Below, piece by piece: positions 1-10,000 of a stretch of DNA of 61,928 nucleotides. The notes under the pieces are model-generated. The model searched no databases. It saw nothing but the letters and a program-made list of their open reading frames with translations, and was not told the origin of the DNA. The DNA is taken from the NCBI GenBank assembly GCA_028281945.1, contig JANQIW010000025.1:1-61928 (forward strand). Reading direction: 5' to 3'. This DNA comes from Prochloraceae cyanobacterium PL24a_bin.78 (lineage in GTDB: Bacteria > Cyanobacteriota > Cyanobacteriia > Cyanobacteriales > JANQIW01). Position 1 is the stretch's first letter, and each line of letters starts with the position of its first letter. The position numbers and the translations under genes are program-made.

Positions 1-28
1 AAGAAATATCAACAAATGGCATCAAGAC

Positions 29-47
29 TATCCCTTAAAAAGGGATA
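29..47. other. Small inverted repeat upstream of pgk
   Basis: An 8-bp perfect stem (TATCCCTT / AAGGGATA) encloses a 3-base loop about 60 bases before the phosphoglycerate kinase start. No T-run follows on either strand, so it is not a standard terminator. It could be an operator or a leader hairpin; nothing else supports a role. Confidence 0.3.
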
Positions 48-108
48 AAACACAGTGGTTAGTTTATAATATTATTAAGTTTAAACTAAATATGATAATT
101 TTTTTAAT

Positions 109-1332
109 TTGTTAGATTCATCATTTAAGACAATAGACAAGATATCCTCCCAGGATTTAGAAGGAAAAAAAGTTTTAGTAAGAGCAGATTTGAACGTGCC
201 ATTAAATCGCTATCGAGACATAGTAGATGATACTAGAATTAGAGCAGTAATCCCCACCATTGAATATTTAAGAAAAAAAGGTGCAAAAATTATTTTATGT
301 AGTCATTTAGGTCGTCCTAAAGGAGAATTTAAATACTTTCATAGTCTCGCAACAGTAGCAGAACGTCTCTCATTAATTCTGATGGAAGAACTAATTTTTT
401 GTGAAGATTGTTTTGGAGATGAAGTAAAAGAAACTATTAAAAATATGACTAATAATGAAATAATTTTATTAGAAAATCTTAGATTTTATTCAGAAGAAAT
501 CGAAAATGATCCTGGATTTGCCTTAGCATTAGCAGAAAATTTTGATGTCTATATAAATGATGCCTTTGCCACTAGCCACAGATCCCATTCTTCTTGTGAT
601 ATAATTACTAATTATTTCAATATTTATGGTGCAGGATTATTAATGGAAAAAGAAATCAAATCCCTAGAGAAAGTTAGAAATAATCCCGATCGACCATTGG
701 CAGCCATCATTGGCGGAGCAAAACTAGAGAGTAAAATTACAGTCATAAAAAACCTTTTAGATATTTGTGATAAATTACTTTTAGGTGGAGGAATGATTTA
801 TACTTTTTACCAGGCTCATGGCTATTATATTGGTAAATCTAGAGTAGAAAAAAATTATATAAACTTAGTAAAAGAATTAGAAGAAATAGCCAAAGCTAAA
901 GGAGTAGAAATTTTATTACCAATAGATTTAGTAGTAACAGATAATATTAGTTTAGATGGTAGTTATAAGAATGTAAATTATGATAATATTCCTGAAGATT
1001 GGATTGGAGTAGACATTGGTAAAGCTTCCATAAAAATGTTTCAAGAAGCCTTATCTAATTGTCAAACCATTGTTTGGAATGGAACCATGGGATTATTTAG
1101 ATACCCTCAATATGCCAAAGGAACAAGTGGTATCGCCTATTATCTAGGAGAATTAACCCAAAATAAAGGAGTCAATACTATTATTGGTGGAGGTAACTTA
1201 GTCGCAGCAATTAATAGCCTCAATCTCAAAGACAAAATGAGTTATATCTCCACAGGAGGCGGAGCCATGTTAGACTTTATTTCTGGTAAAAAATTACCTG
1301 CTCTTGTGGCTTTAAATTATTTTTCTAAATGA
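109..1332 (+). CDS. pgk: Phosphoglycerate kinase, divergent cyanobacterial paralogue
   Basis: A full-length (407 aa) PGK-fold protein. PGK transfers phosphate between 1,3-bisphosphoglycerate and ADP in glycolysis and the Calvin cycle. Family landmarks are clear: RADLNVPL near residue 26, SHLGRPKG, LLENLRFY, NDAF, GGAKLESK, LLLGGGMIYTF, WNG-MG, and GGG plus STGGGA near the C-terminus. Several normally fixed positions differ: the nucleotide loop GGGD-S-VAA reads GGGNLVAA, so the Mg-nucleotide Asp is Asn; WNGPMG reads WNGTMG; NDAFGTAHRAH reads NDAFATSHRSH. The only in-frame start is TTG at 109, since a stop lies at 82-84 and the nearby ATG at 92 is out of frame; no ribosome-binding site is visible. 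The divergence suggests a second, specialised or less active copy rather than the main PGK. Its place beside the metallophore locus may be chance. Confidence 0.85.
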   Translation: MLDSSFKTIDKISSQDLEGKKVLVRADLNVPLNRYRDIVDDTRIRAVIPTIEYLRKKGAKIILCSHLGRPKGEFKYFHSLATVAERLSLILMEELIFCEDCFGDEVKETIKNMTNNEIILLENLRFYSEEIENDPGFALALAENFDVYINDAFATSHRSHSSCDIITNYFNIYGAGLLMEKEIKSLEKVRNNPDRPLAAIIGGAKLESKITVIKNLLDICDKLLLGGGMIYTFYQAHGYYIGKSRVEKNYINLVKELEEIAKAKGVEILLPIDLVVTDNISLDGSYKNVNYDNIPEDWIGVDIGKASIKMFQEALSNCQTIVWNGTMGLFRYPQYAKGTSGIAYYLGELTQNKGVNTIIGGGNLVAAINSLNLKDKMSYISTGGGAMLDFISGKKLPALVALNYFSK

Positions 1333-1799
1333 ATACCCCAAAACAAGGCGATGGGGTTTCCTACCCAAAGAATTGCCTCCTAGTTTTAAACGTTTTTATG
1401 ATAAGCTTAATTTTATAGTCTATTAAGAAAAATTTTTAATTAAAGTATTATAAGATTTAACCAACCTAATATGGTTTTTAGCGTAATTGTGATAGACATT
1501 GAGAGGAGAATGGGAAGAATGGGAAGAATGAGTGGGATGGGAAGTAGTTGTTGATATTGAAATTAAGGAAAAAAAGTTATTCTTAATAATCCTAAAATTA
1601 TGAAATTCTAACTCTATCATTAATAAAGACTTTCTTCATCTAACTCACAATTAAAAGCTATTAAGATTTTTACTCAATATTTTATTAAAATTTGGTTTAA
1701 TCTCAATATTCAAGTTCATCTTTTAATAAAAAAATGTATTAATTATATTAGCTTTATAAAAAATCATTTTATCATTACTATTTTTATCAAAAAAAACTT
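1333..1799. other. Intergenic region with weak hairpin and nonamer repeats
   Basis: No gene is supported here. Just after pgk, ACCCCA (1335-1340) can pair with TGGGGT (1352-1357), a weak hairpin without a T-run. Positions 1501-1545 carry a short GGGAAGAAT-type repeat. The last 150 bases are very AT-rich and must hold the promoter of the MFS gene. I see no convincing 19-bp iron box, only scattered ATCATT/TATCA words around 1764-1790. Confidence 0.5.
1501..1545. repeat. Short degenerate nonamer repeat (GGGAAGAAT type)
   Basis: About five imperfect copies of a G/A-rich nonamer, including GGGAAGAAT twice in a row. The same words occur as the reverse complement in the larger array at 39358-39526, so this looks like a short member of the same family. 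The open frame across it on the - strand (1423-1620) encodes Ser/His/Thr low-complexity sequence and is taken as spurious. Confidence 0.6.
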
Positions 1800-3062
1800 A
1801 TGAAAACTTTTCTAACTGTGTGGATTGGTCAGTTGATATCTATAATTGGCTCGGGAATGACCAATTTTGCAGTTACCATCTGGGCTTGGAAAATAACAAA
1901 TCAAGCAACACCTTTATCATTAATTATATTTTCAACTGCAATATCTGAAGTAATAGCGGCTAGTTTTGCAGGAATTGTAGTTGATCGTTGGAATCGCAAA
2001 TATATAATGATAATGGGAGATTTAATGGCTGGTGTTTCCACCATTGTCATTTTTGTTTTATTTTCAACAGACAATTTACAAATTTGGCATCTTTATCTTA
2101 CAGCATTTATTAACGGATTTTTTAGCTATTTTCAAAGATTAGCATTTTCTACTTCCATATCTTTAATAGTGAAAGAAAAAGATTATATGGCAGCTAGTGC
2201 AATTAATGGGACAAAGGGAGCTGGTGGTCATATTCTTGCGCCAGCATTAGGTGGGGTACTTTACCATATAATTGGCTTGAAAGGAATTTTAGTTGTAGAT
2301 TTTTGTACGTTTATTATAGCGATCTCCACGATTTTATTCATTCATCTTCCTCAGCCTAAGCAAGAAAGAACAAACTATAAAAAACATGGAATTATTTGGA
2401 AAGAATTAACTTTTGGCTTTTCTTATATTTATAAAAATAAAAATTTATTATGGATGGCATTTTTTTTAATATTGTTTGTTTTATTCCTTAGCATTAATCT
2501 AGCAATTCTCGCACCTATGATTTTAGCCCGTAGTGGAAATCAAGAAACAATATTAGCGAATATCCAAACAGCTTTTGGTCTTGGTGGTTTAACAAGTGCA
2601 GTGGTTATAAATATTTGGGGAGGTCCAAAGAAACGCATTCATGGATTTTTAGGAGGGATTATCTTTCAATTCATGGGTCTAATCATGATGTGCCTAGTTC
2701 AAAACCTATGGCAATGGTTTGTCATCGCTTTTTCCTCTGGTTTCGTTGCCATATTTCCTCCTTCGTCTAATCAAGCAATTTGGCTTTCTAAAGTAGAAAA
2801 AGAGATACAAGGAAAAGTTTTTGCAACTAGATTTTTAATGACTCAAATTGCTGCTTCATTTGGAGCTATCATTAGTGGTCCTCTAGCCGATAAATTTTTT
2901 GAACCGGCAATGGAAAATGGAGGAAGTTTGGCAGGAATATTTGGAGGGATATTTGGGACTGGGCCGGGGGCTGGAATGGCACTTCAGCTAAGTATAGTAT
3001 CATTACTAGCAATAATTATTATTCTTTTTGGTTATAGAGTTAAGAGCTTAAAGAAGCTATAA
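1800..3062 (+). CDS. MFS transporter, EntS-like candidate siderophore exporter
   Basis: A 420-aa polytopic inner-membrane protein of the major facilitator superfamily, most like the MFS_3 group that contains the enterobactin exporter EntS. The N-terminal half has the loop 2-3 signature as VDRWNRKY (about residues 61-68); the central loop follows LPQPKQERTNYKKHG, and the second half has a long run of hydrophobic helices ending in a short basic tail. EntS-type proteins export finished siderophores by proton antiport, and position next to a FAAL/PKS/NRPS operon and a TonB-Fec uptake system supports that role. It precedes the ferredoxin-like gene by 50 bases and probably shares its transcript. 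ATG at 1800 is chosen although no strong ribosome-binding site is visible. It could instead be a generic drug exporter. Confidence 0.8.
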   Translation: MKTFLTVWIGQLISIIGSGMTNFAVTIWAWKITNQATPLSLIIFSTAISEVIAASFAGIVVDRWNRKYIMIMGDLMAGVSTIVIFVLFSTDNLQIWHLYLTAFINGFFSYFQRLAFSTSISLIVKEKDYMAASAINGTKGAGGHILAPALGGVLYHIIGLKGILVVDFCTFIIAISTILFIHLPQPKQERTNYKKHGIIWKELTFGFSYIYKNKNLLWMAFFLILFVLFLSINLAILAPMILARSGNQETILANIQTAFGLGGLTSAVVINIWGGPKKRIHGFLGGIIFQFMGLIMMCLVQNLWQWFVIAFSSGFVAIFPPSSNQAIWLSKVEKEIQGKVFATRFLMTQIAASFGAIISGPLADKFFEPAMENGGSLAGIFGGIFGTGPGAGMALQLSIVSLLAIIIILFGYRVKSLKKL

Positions 3063-3112
3063 TTAACTTGAAAAATTAATCTAATACACAAAATAGTTAA
3101 AAAATCAAAATT

Positions 3113-4183
3113 ATGTCTATTGAAAATTCTATAAGTGATTGTCGTTTTTGTTCTGTAGTATCTAAAACCAATGGAGAAGATCCTATTGGTACAGCCACAC
3201 CATTTCATAGCTGCCTGATTATTGAGAAAAAACAACCTTGGGATCTCAAAGAATTTTTCCATGAGTTAAAATTCGATCCTATGAAGTTATTATTGCAACA
3301 TCAGATTTTACTTAGAGTAATTGCAATCGCTCCTGATAAAGAGTATTCAGAACCAAATTATACTAGAATAGTATATTATTTTCGTGATTCTAAATCCTTG
3401 ATTAGATTTAAGAAACAGGAATTTATCATCCCAGATAAAGAAGTAAATACTTTCATAATAGCTTTATTTAAAAATTTAAAGAAAGAATCAAATCAACTTG
3501 AAGAATTTAATAAATATCTTCAACCAGAAAATCAGATAAGAGATCTACTTGTTTGTACTCATGGAAATGTAGATGTAGCCTGTAGTCGTTTTGGTTATCC
3601 TATTTACCAACAACTGCGCTCTGACTATGGAGCTGCTTCAGAAGGAAAATTACGAGTATGGCGTTGTAGTCATTTTGGTGGTCATCGATTTGCTCCGACT
3701 CTACTTGACTTGCCCGATGGACGTTTTTGGGGGCATTTAGAGCCAGAAATTCTTGATGTTTTAGTTAACCAAAGTGGTTCAGTATCTCAATTGCGTCCTT
3801 TTTATCGAGGATGGGCTGGTTTAAGTAAATTTGTCCAAATTGCCGAAGCCGAAATTTGGATTAAGGAAGGCTGGGAATGGTTAACGTATGAAAAAATAGG
3901 GGAAATTGTTAACACTGATGAAAGTTCTATGAAAGAATTTCTTGATGAATATAATCATCTTTTTCCTTCTGGAGATATTCCTGTATCATTAAAAAACTTC
4001 ATTCAAGAAGTAAATTGGGTAGAATTACGAATTAATTTTGCTTCACCTGATGGTAAAATATCTGGTTCTTATGAAGCTAAAGTTGAAGCAAATGGTGAGG
4101 TAATATCAGCATCTACCTCTGGAAAGGAACTTGAACTCAAATCAATGAAGCAGTATTGTGTTACTAGTTTAGTTAAAAAGTAA
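3113..4183 (+). CDS. Sucrase/ferredoxin-like [2Fe-2S] protein, possible ferric-metallophore reductase
   Basis: A 356-aa protein of the sucrase/ferredoxin-like family (relatives of yeast Apd1), which has a thioredoxin-like ferredoxin fold. The signature block lies around residues 143-200: CTHGNVDVACSRFG, then WRCSHFGGHRFAPT, then DLPDGRFWGH. In the Apd1 group an iron-sulfur cluster is held by Cys and His ligands; the CSHFGGH stretch and the earlier CTHG and ACSRFG cysteines are the natural candidates here. An N-terminal segment with CRFC (residues 11-14) and a C-terminal extra domain of about 120 residues flank it. There is no signal peptide, so it is cytoplasmic. It sits between the exporter gene and the biosynthetic operon, which fits release of iron from an imported ferric complex by reduction. 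That role is inferred from context. Confidence 0.78.
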   Translation: MSIENSISDCRFCSVVSKTNGEDPIGTATPFHSCLIIEKKQPWDLKEFFHELKFDPMKLLLQHQILLRVIAIAPDKEYSEPNYTRIVYYFRDSKSLIRFKKQEFIIPDKEVNTFIIALFKNLKKESNQLEEFNKYLQPENQIRDLLVCTHGNVDVACSRFGYPIYQQLRSDYGAASEGKLRVWRCSHFGGHRFAPTLLDLPDGRFWGHLEPEILDVLVNQSGSVSQLRPFYRGWAGLSKFVQIAEAEIWIKEGWEWLTYEKIGEIVNTDESSMKEFLDEYNHLFPSGDIPVSLKNFIQEVNWVELRINFASPDGKISGSYEAKVEANGEVISASTSGKELELKSMKQYCVTSLVKK

Positions 4184-4826
4184 AATATCTTAGGAAAATT
4201 TAGTAATAATTCCAAAATTTTGCTAATAAATTACCTTAAGGCTGAGAATTAAGATTTTTGGAAGAAATTTCTCTATCTTCTCTGTCAATGTTAAGGTTTT
4301 TTTTATCTAAATTTATTGCAATTTATTATCAATTGCTTTAAGCTTAATATCGTAATCAATTTAAAGATAATTGAAAATAAAGATGAAAATGAAGCAGACA
4401 CAAAGTCAACAATGATTAACGATTAATAAGATTTATTCTCAAAAACTCTTTAAAAAAGAGAATAGATTCTTCCATTAATAAAAAAAGTTTTGTTAACAAA
4501 GATTAAAAAGTGTTATGAATTTAAGTCTAAATTGGCATCCTAAGATTATCTATGATCATTTGGAGTTAAGTAATTTGTATTGTATAAAAAAACAGTTGTA
4601 TTGTTAAAACAAATTTTTCCTGAAGTATTGACTAGAGTAGAAACCCATATTAGAATTCTAAAGAAAATATAAAGAATCTATCTGATTAAATTCAGAGAGA
4701 TTTAATGAAAAAGCAAAATGGGTAAACTTTTTCTATGCTAAGGGAATCTGCTGTCAAACTAATTTAAGTACAATCAAAATTTTGAAAAAAATATAGCAAT
4801 GGAGGGGGATTCAGGCTCAAAAATTA
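4184..4826. other. 643-bp intergenic region before the biosynthetic operon
   Basis: This AT-rich stretch must contain the promoter of the FAAL-to-dioxygenase operon. ATTCTC and GAGAAT near 4435-4465 form a loose inverted repeat. The GGAGGGGG tract at 4801-4808 is the nearest ribosome-binding-like sequence, but sits further from the ATG at 4827 than usual. Two short open frames lie at 4515-4607 (30 codons) and, in another frame, up to a stop at 4672; together they read like a small broken gene, but I cannot identify it. No unambiguous Fur box is seen; the nearest match is around 4410-4430 (AATGATTAACGATTAA). Confidence 0.45.
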
Positions 4827-6626
4827 ATGGTGAAATACGATAATTTAGTTGAGATACTAAAAAATAGAGCTATTAATCAAAAAAACGACATTTCATATAC
4901 TTTTTTAAATAAAAGTTGTGAGATTAAAAACAGTTTAACATATCAAGAACTACATCAAAAAGCTAGTAAAATAGCCGCTTATTTACAGCATCTAGATAAA
5001 AAAGGAATGCGAGTTCTGTTACTATATCCCCCTGGACTAGAATTTATAGCAGCATTTTTTGGATGTTTGTATGCAGGATGTATAGCAGTTCCCATTTATC
5101 CGCCTCGACGAAATCACAAATTATCTAGGCTAGAAGCTATCGTTAAAGATGCTGAAGCATCAGTTGCACTTACAACTAAAGAGTTATTAACAAATATTGA
5201 AAATACCTTTAGAGAACATCCGAAATTAGAGAAATTGCATCTTGTTGCTAGTGATAATATAACCACCTTGGCAATGGATTCTTGGGATGAACCAAATATC
5301 AATAGAGAAACTTTAGCTTTTATTCAATATACTTCAGGTTCTACAGGCAATCCCAAAGGGGTAATGGTAAGCCATGGAAATTTGCTATACAACGAAAAAA
5401 TGTTGGAGATAGCCTTTGAAAATACTAATAAGACCATTTATGTATCTTGGTTACCCTTATTTCATGATATGGGGTTAATTGGCAATATACTCCAATCCGT
5501 GTATGTAGGAGTACCATGTTATCTTCTATCTCCTTTAGCTTTTATTCAAAATCCCTCCCGTTGGTTACAAGCAATTTCCCTCTATGGAGCTACTGTAAGT
5601 GGTGCACCTAATTTTGCTTACGATTTATGTATTGAAAAAATTTCTCCTGAAGAACGAGCAACATTAGATCTTAGTAGTTGGCAGGTAGCTTTTAATGGAG
5701 CCGAGCCAGTACGAGCTGAAACATTAGAGAGATTTGTTGATACTTTTGAATCCTGTGGATTTCGTAAAGAGGCATTTTACCCTTGTTATGGAATGGCTGA
5801 AGCAACTTTATTTATTTCTGGAGGATTGAAAACGGCTGATCCTGTGATTCGTTCTCTAGAGAGTAAAGCAATGGAGCAAAATCTAGCAATTCCCGTTGCT
5901 GATGATGATAAAAATCCTCGAAAAATAGTGAGCTGTGGAAAAACTTGGTTAGACCACAAAATTGTCATTGTCAATCCAGAATCCTTGACTTTATGTCCTC
6001 CTAATCAAATAGGAGAAATTTGGGTATCAGGTTCAAGTATCACTTTGGGTTATTGGAATAAACCATTAGAAACAGAAACAGTTTTTAATGCTTATACCGC
6101 AGATACAAAAGAAGGGCCTTTTTTGCGCACAGGGGATTTAGGATTTTATTCTGATGGAGAATTATTTGTAACTGGTCGAAAAAAGGATGTAATTATTATC
6201 CGAGGCAGAAATCACTATCCTCAAGATCTTGAATTTACTGTACAAAATAGTCATCCAGCTCTAGAATTTGCTTTAGGTGCTGCTTTTACAGTAGAAGTTG
6301 AATCTTTAGAGAGATTGATAATTGTTCAGGAAGTAAAACGTAGTTATCTACGTCAAATCGATCCAACTGAGGTTATAGGAAAAATTTGTCAAGCAATAAC
6401 TCGTGAACATGAATTACAAGTTGATGGAGTCTTCTTGTTAAAAACTAATAGTATTCCTAAAACTTCTAGTGGAAAAATTCAACGTTATGCTTGTAAAAAA
6501 GGTTATTTAGAAGGAAATCTAAATGTAGTTGCTTATTGGAGTAATAATATTCTTCAACAAAACCAAAAAACAACCCTAAAATCTTTAGATAAAACTGAAG
6601 CTAAAAATGAAATCATATTAACTTAA
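4827..6626 (+). CDS. Fatty acyl-AMP ligase (FAAL) loading the starter unit
   Basis: A 599-aa adenylate-forming enzyme of the FAAL family. It activates a free fatty acid as acyl-AMP and passes it to an acyl carrier protein rather than CoA. The P-loop motif YTSGSTGNPKG is at about residues 168-178, the FAAL-like YPCYGMAEATLF at 318-329, then LRTGDLG and RKKDVIIIRGRNHYPQDLE, which marks FAAL/long-chain ligases; the catalytic Lys motif PKTSSGKIQR is near the C-terminus. It lacks the nonribosomal-type carrier domain. A free-standing ACP gene follows 34 bases downstream and a KS-AT-ACP gene after that, the classic lipoinitiation arrangement. It is the first gene of an operon that runs without a break to about 33361. 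Chain length cannot be read from the sequence. Confidence 0.93.
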   Translation: MVKYDNLVEILKNRAINQKNDISYTFLNKSCEIKNSLTYQELHQKASKIAAYLQHLDKKGMRVLLLYPPGLEFIAAFFGCLYAGCIAVPIYPPRRNHKLSRLEAIVKDAEASVALTTKELLTNIENTFREHPKLEKLHLVASDNITTLAMDSWDEPNINRETLAFIQYTSGSTGNPKGVMVSHGNLLYNEKMLEIAFENTNKTIYVSWLPLFHDMGLIGNILQSVYVGVPCYLLSPLAFIQNPSRWLQAISLYGATVSGAPNFAYDLCIEKISPEERATLDLSSWQVAFNGAEPVRAETLERFVDTFESCGFRKEAFYPCYGMAEATLFISGGLKTADPVIRSLESKAMEQNLAIPVADDDKNPRKIVSCGKTWLDHKIVIVNPESLTLCPPNQIGEIWVSGSSITLGYWNKPLETETVFNAYTADTKEGPFLRTGDLGFYSDGELFVTGRKKDVIIIRGRNHYPQDLEFTVQNSHPALEFALGAAFTVEVESLERLIIVQEVKRSYLRQIDPTEVIGKICQAITREHELQVDGVFLLKTNSIPKTSSGKIQRYACKKGYLEGNLNVVAYWSNNILQQNQKTTLKSLDKTEAKNEIILT

Positions 6627-6660
6627 ATTCTATAAATATCTAAAAAAAAACGATAAAGTT

Positions 6661-6918
6661 ATGGAAACAAATCAAGACAAAATCAAAGAAGAAGATATTC
6701 AAGAATGGTTAGAATCATATTTGGCTAAAACTCTTAATCTTGATCTAGATGAAATCGATATTATGAAACCTTTTGATGGTTATGGATTAGATTCATCAAC
6801 AGCTATCACTATGACTGGAGATTTAGAAAAATGGCTTGGAATCGAAATAGATCCTACTCTAGCTTACGATTATCCTACCATTAAATCTTTAGCAAAGGAG
6901 TTAGCAAGTCAAAATTAA
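6661..6918 (+). CDS. Free-standing acyl carrier protein
   Basis: An 85-aa acidic carrier protein. The phosphopantetheine site is GYGLDSSTAIT (Ser about 45), with DSS in place of the common DSL; this Ser-rich form is common in carriers that partner FAALs. The fold pattern (helix, site, LEKWLGIEIDPTLAYDYPTIKSLAKEL) matches cyanobacterial ACPs. It lies between the FAAL and the first PKS, so it most likely receives the acyl chain from the FAAL and presents it to the KS encoded next. No partner transferase is encoded in the window, so a genome-wide phosphopantetheinyl transferase must activate it. Confidence 0.92.
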   Translation: METNQDKIKEEDIQEWLESYLAKTLNLDLDEIDIMKPFDGYGLDSSTAITMTGDLEKWLGIEIDPTLAYDYPTIKSLAKELASQN

Positions 6919-7019
6919 ATAACTATTTCCGAAAAAATCCTCTATATAGTAAGAAAAAATTATAACAAAAATTAACTTAACCATAAGTTCAAAATAACAA
7001 AATAAGCAAGAGAATAAAA

Positions 7020-10000
7020 ATGGAATCCATCGCAATTATAGGCATTGGATGTCGTTTTCCACAGGGTAAAGATCCTGAAACCTTTTGGAAAATGCTGCAA
7101 TCGGGAACAGATGCTATTAAAGAAGTACCAATCGATCGCTGGAAGATTGATAAATTGGACGACGAAATAACTGATCCCTCTGAAACCATCAAAACTCGTT
7201 GGGGAGGCTTTTTAGACCAAATAGATAGCTGGGATTCTAGCTTTTTTGGAATATCTCCGAGAGAAGCCCAGACAATGGATCCTCAACAAAGATTGTTATT
7301 AGAAGTAGCTTGGGAAGCTCTAGAAAATGCAGCATTAGTACCATCTCAACTAGCAGGTAGTCAAACAGGAGTATTTATTGGCATTAGTAATGTAGACTAC
7401 CAAAGGCTTCTATATCAAGATTTATCTAAACTAGATTTCTACTACGCTACAGGAACTTCTTCTTCCATTGCTGGCGGACGTTTATCTTATCTACTGGATT
7501 TACATGGACCTAGTTTAGCCATAGATACTGCTTGCTCCTCATCATTAGTATCAGTACATCTAGCCTGCCAAAGTTTGGAAAGGAAAGAATCTCAAATGGC
7601 CATAGCAGGAGGAGTAAATCTGATCATCTCAGAAGAAATAGGTATGACTCTAACTAAAGGTGGAATGATGGCTCCAGATGGCCGTTGTAAAACTTTTGAT
7701 GAAGCCGCAGATGGTTATGTTAGAGGGGAAGGTTGCGGCATTGTTATTCTCAAACGCCTTGAAGATGCTATTGCTAATGGTGACAATATTTTAGCAATTA
7801 TTAAAGGTTCTGCTGTTAATCAAGATGGATTGAGTAATGGACTTACTGCTCCCAATGGACCTTCACAACAGGCTGTAATTCGTCAAGCTTTAGAAAATGC
7901 TTCTGTAAATCCAGCCCAAATTAGCTATGTTGAAGCCCATGGCACGGGTACTTCTTTGGGAGATCCCATTGAGTTCAAAGCTCTTAAAAAAGTACTGATG
8001 AAAAATCGTTCTCAGAATCAAGTTTGTCACATTAGCTCTGTTAAAACTAATATCGGTCATTTGGAAGCAGCAGCAGGAATTGCTAGCCTAATTAAGGTTG
8101 TATTGTCTCTACAACATGAAGAAATACCCCAGATTCTACATTTGAAAAAACTAAATAAATATATATCTTTAGATAAAACTCCCTTTTCTATTCCAACAGA
8201 AAATATTCTTTGGAATAAAACTGCAGAGAAACGCTGGGCTGGGATTAGTTCTTTTAGTTTTGGTGGCACTAATTGTCATATGATTCTAGAAGAAGGTGTT
8301 ACTTTTGATAATGCTAATGATGATTCTAATAAGGATGTCAAACAGGAAATTTATCAGCGGCCTCAACATCTTCTGACTTTATCTGCTAAAAGTGAAAATG
8401 CTTTAGATGATTTGGTAGCAAGTTATAGTGATTATCTAGAAAATCATCCTAATTCATCTGTGGGAGATATTTGCTTTACTACAAATACCGGTAGGTCTCA
8501 TTTCGATCATCGTTTAGCTATAGTATGCGAGTCTAGTGAAGAATTATCCCAAAAAATTAAAGAGTATCAAGTTGATAAAGATTATGGAATACTAAAAAAT
8601 AAAATAACTAAGAGAAAACCTCCTAAAATAGTATTTTTATTCACAGGACAAGGTTCTCAATATCTAAATATGGGACGAGAACTTTATGAAACTTCTCCAG
8701 TTTTTAAAGAAAATTTCGATCGCTGTGATCAAATTTTAAGTCCTTATTTAGAAAAATCTTTAGTAGAGATTATATATAATTCAAGTACAACAGAAAACAA
8801 CTTTAATTTAAATCATGATTTAGATCAAAATCCAACTTTTTCTGATCTTTTAGATGAAACCTGTTATACTCAACCAGCTTTATTCGCCTTAGAGTATGCT
8901 TTAGCAAAATTATGGCAATCTTGGGGAATTAAACCTTCTGTAGTGATGGGCCATAGTGTGGGAGAATATGTGGCTGCTACTATTGCTGGTGTATTTAGCC
9001 TAGAAGATGGACTGAAATTGATTGCTGTGAGAGGGCGACTGATGCAGACATTACCTGAGGATGGGCAAATGGTTTCTGTTTTAGCATCTCAAGATCTAGT
9101 AGAAACAGCTATTCTTCCTTATAGTTCTGAAGTAGGTATTGCTGCTATCAATGGCCCTACCAGTATTGTAATTTCTGGGAAGAATAAAAGCATTGAAAAA
9201 ATAACTGAAAGTTTTTTTCTGGAACAAATTAAGTTTAAAAAACTTCAAGTAAAACGTGCTTTTCATTCTCAAATGATGCAACCAATGTTGGATGAATTTA
9301 AAAAGGTTGCTTTGAACATAAAATATTCTAAACCTAAAATAGATATAATTTCTAATGTTACTGGAAAATTTGCTAATGAATCAATACAGACTCCAGATTA
9401 TTGGGTTAATCATATTATAGAACCAGTTAGATTTGCTCAAAGTATGGCTACTTTATTTGAAAGTGGTTATCAAGTTTTTCTAGAAATAGGTTCAAAACCT
9501 ATCTTGTTAGGAATGGGACAAAAAATTTATGATTATGATTATGATCATGAAAATAATGGTAATTCCCATAGTTATCGATGGTTGCCCAGTTTGCGCCCTT
9601 ATAAATCAAATTGGCAACAAATACTTGAAAGTTTAGGAGAATTACATATCACAGGAGTTTCCATTGATTGGTTAGGTTTTCATCAAGGTTATCCTTATCG
9701 CCGAATACAAATTCCTACTTATCCTTGGCAAAGAGAGCGTTACTGGATTGAATCTAATTCAAATCCTATATTATCTAGAGAAAAAGAAAGGGAAATGCTT
9801 CATCTTTTATCTCAAGATGATGAAGAAAAGTTATTACAAGAATTAGAACAAGATAATAATCTTAGTCAAGACGAAATTAAATTACTGCCTAAGTTATTAA
9901 ATATTATAATTAATAGACAAAAGAAACAACAACAACACAAAATAGTTAATCAAGGAGAAGAATTAAAAGTATTTGAAAGAACAAAAAAATCTGAATTTAT

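Noticed and set aside
1423-1620. 65-codon frame on the - strand after pgk
   Set aside because: Low-complexity Ser/Thr/His sequence over a short repeat, no ribosome-binding site and no recognisable domain.
1764-1795. Fur box upstream of the MFS gene
   Set aside because: Words such as ATCATT and TATCA occur, but the match to the 19-bp consensus is no better than expected in AT-rich DNA.
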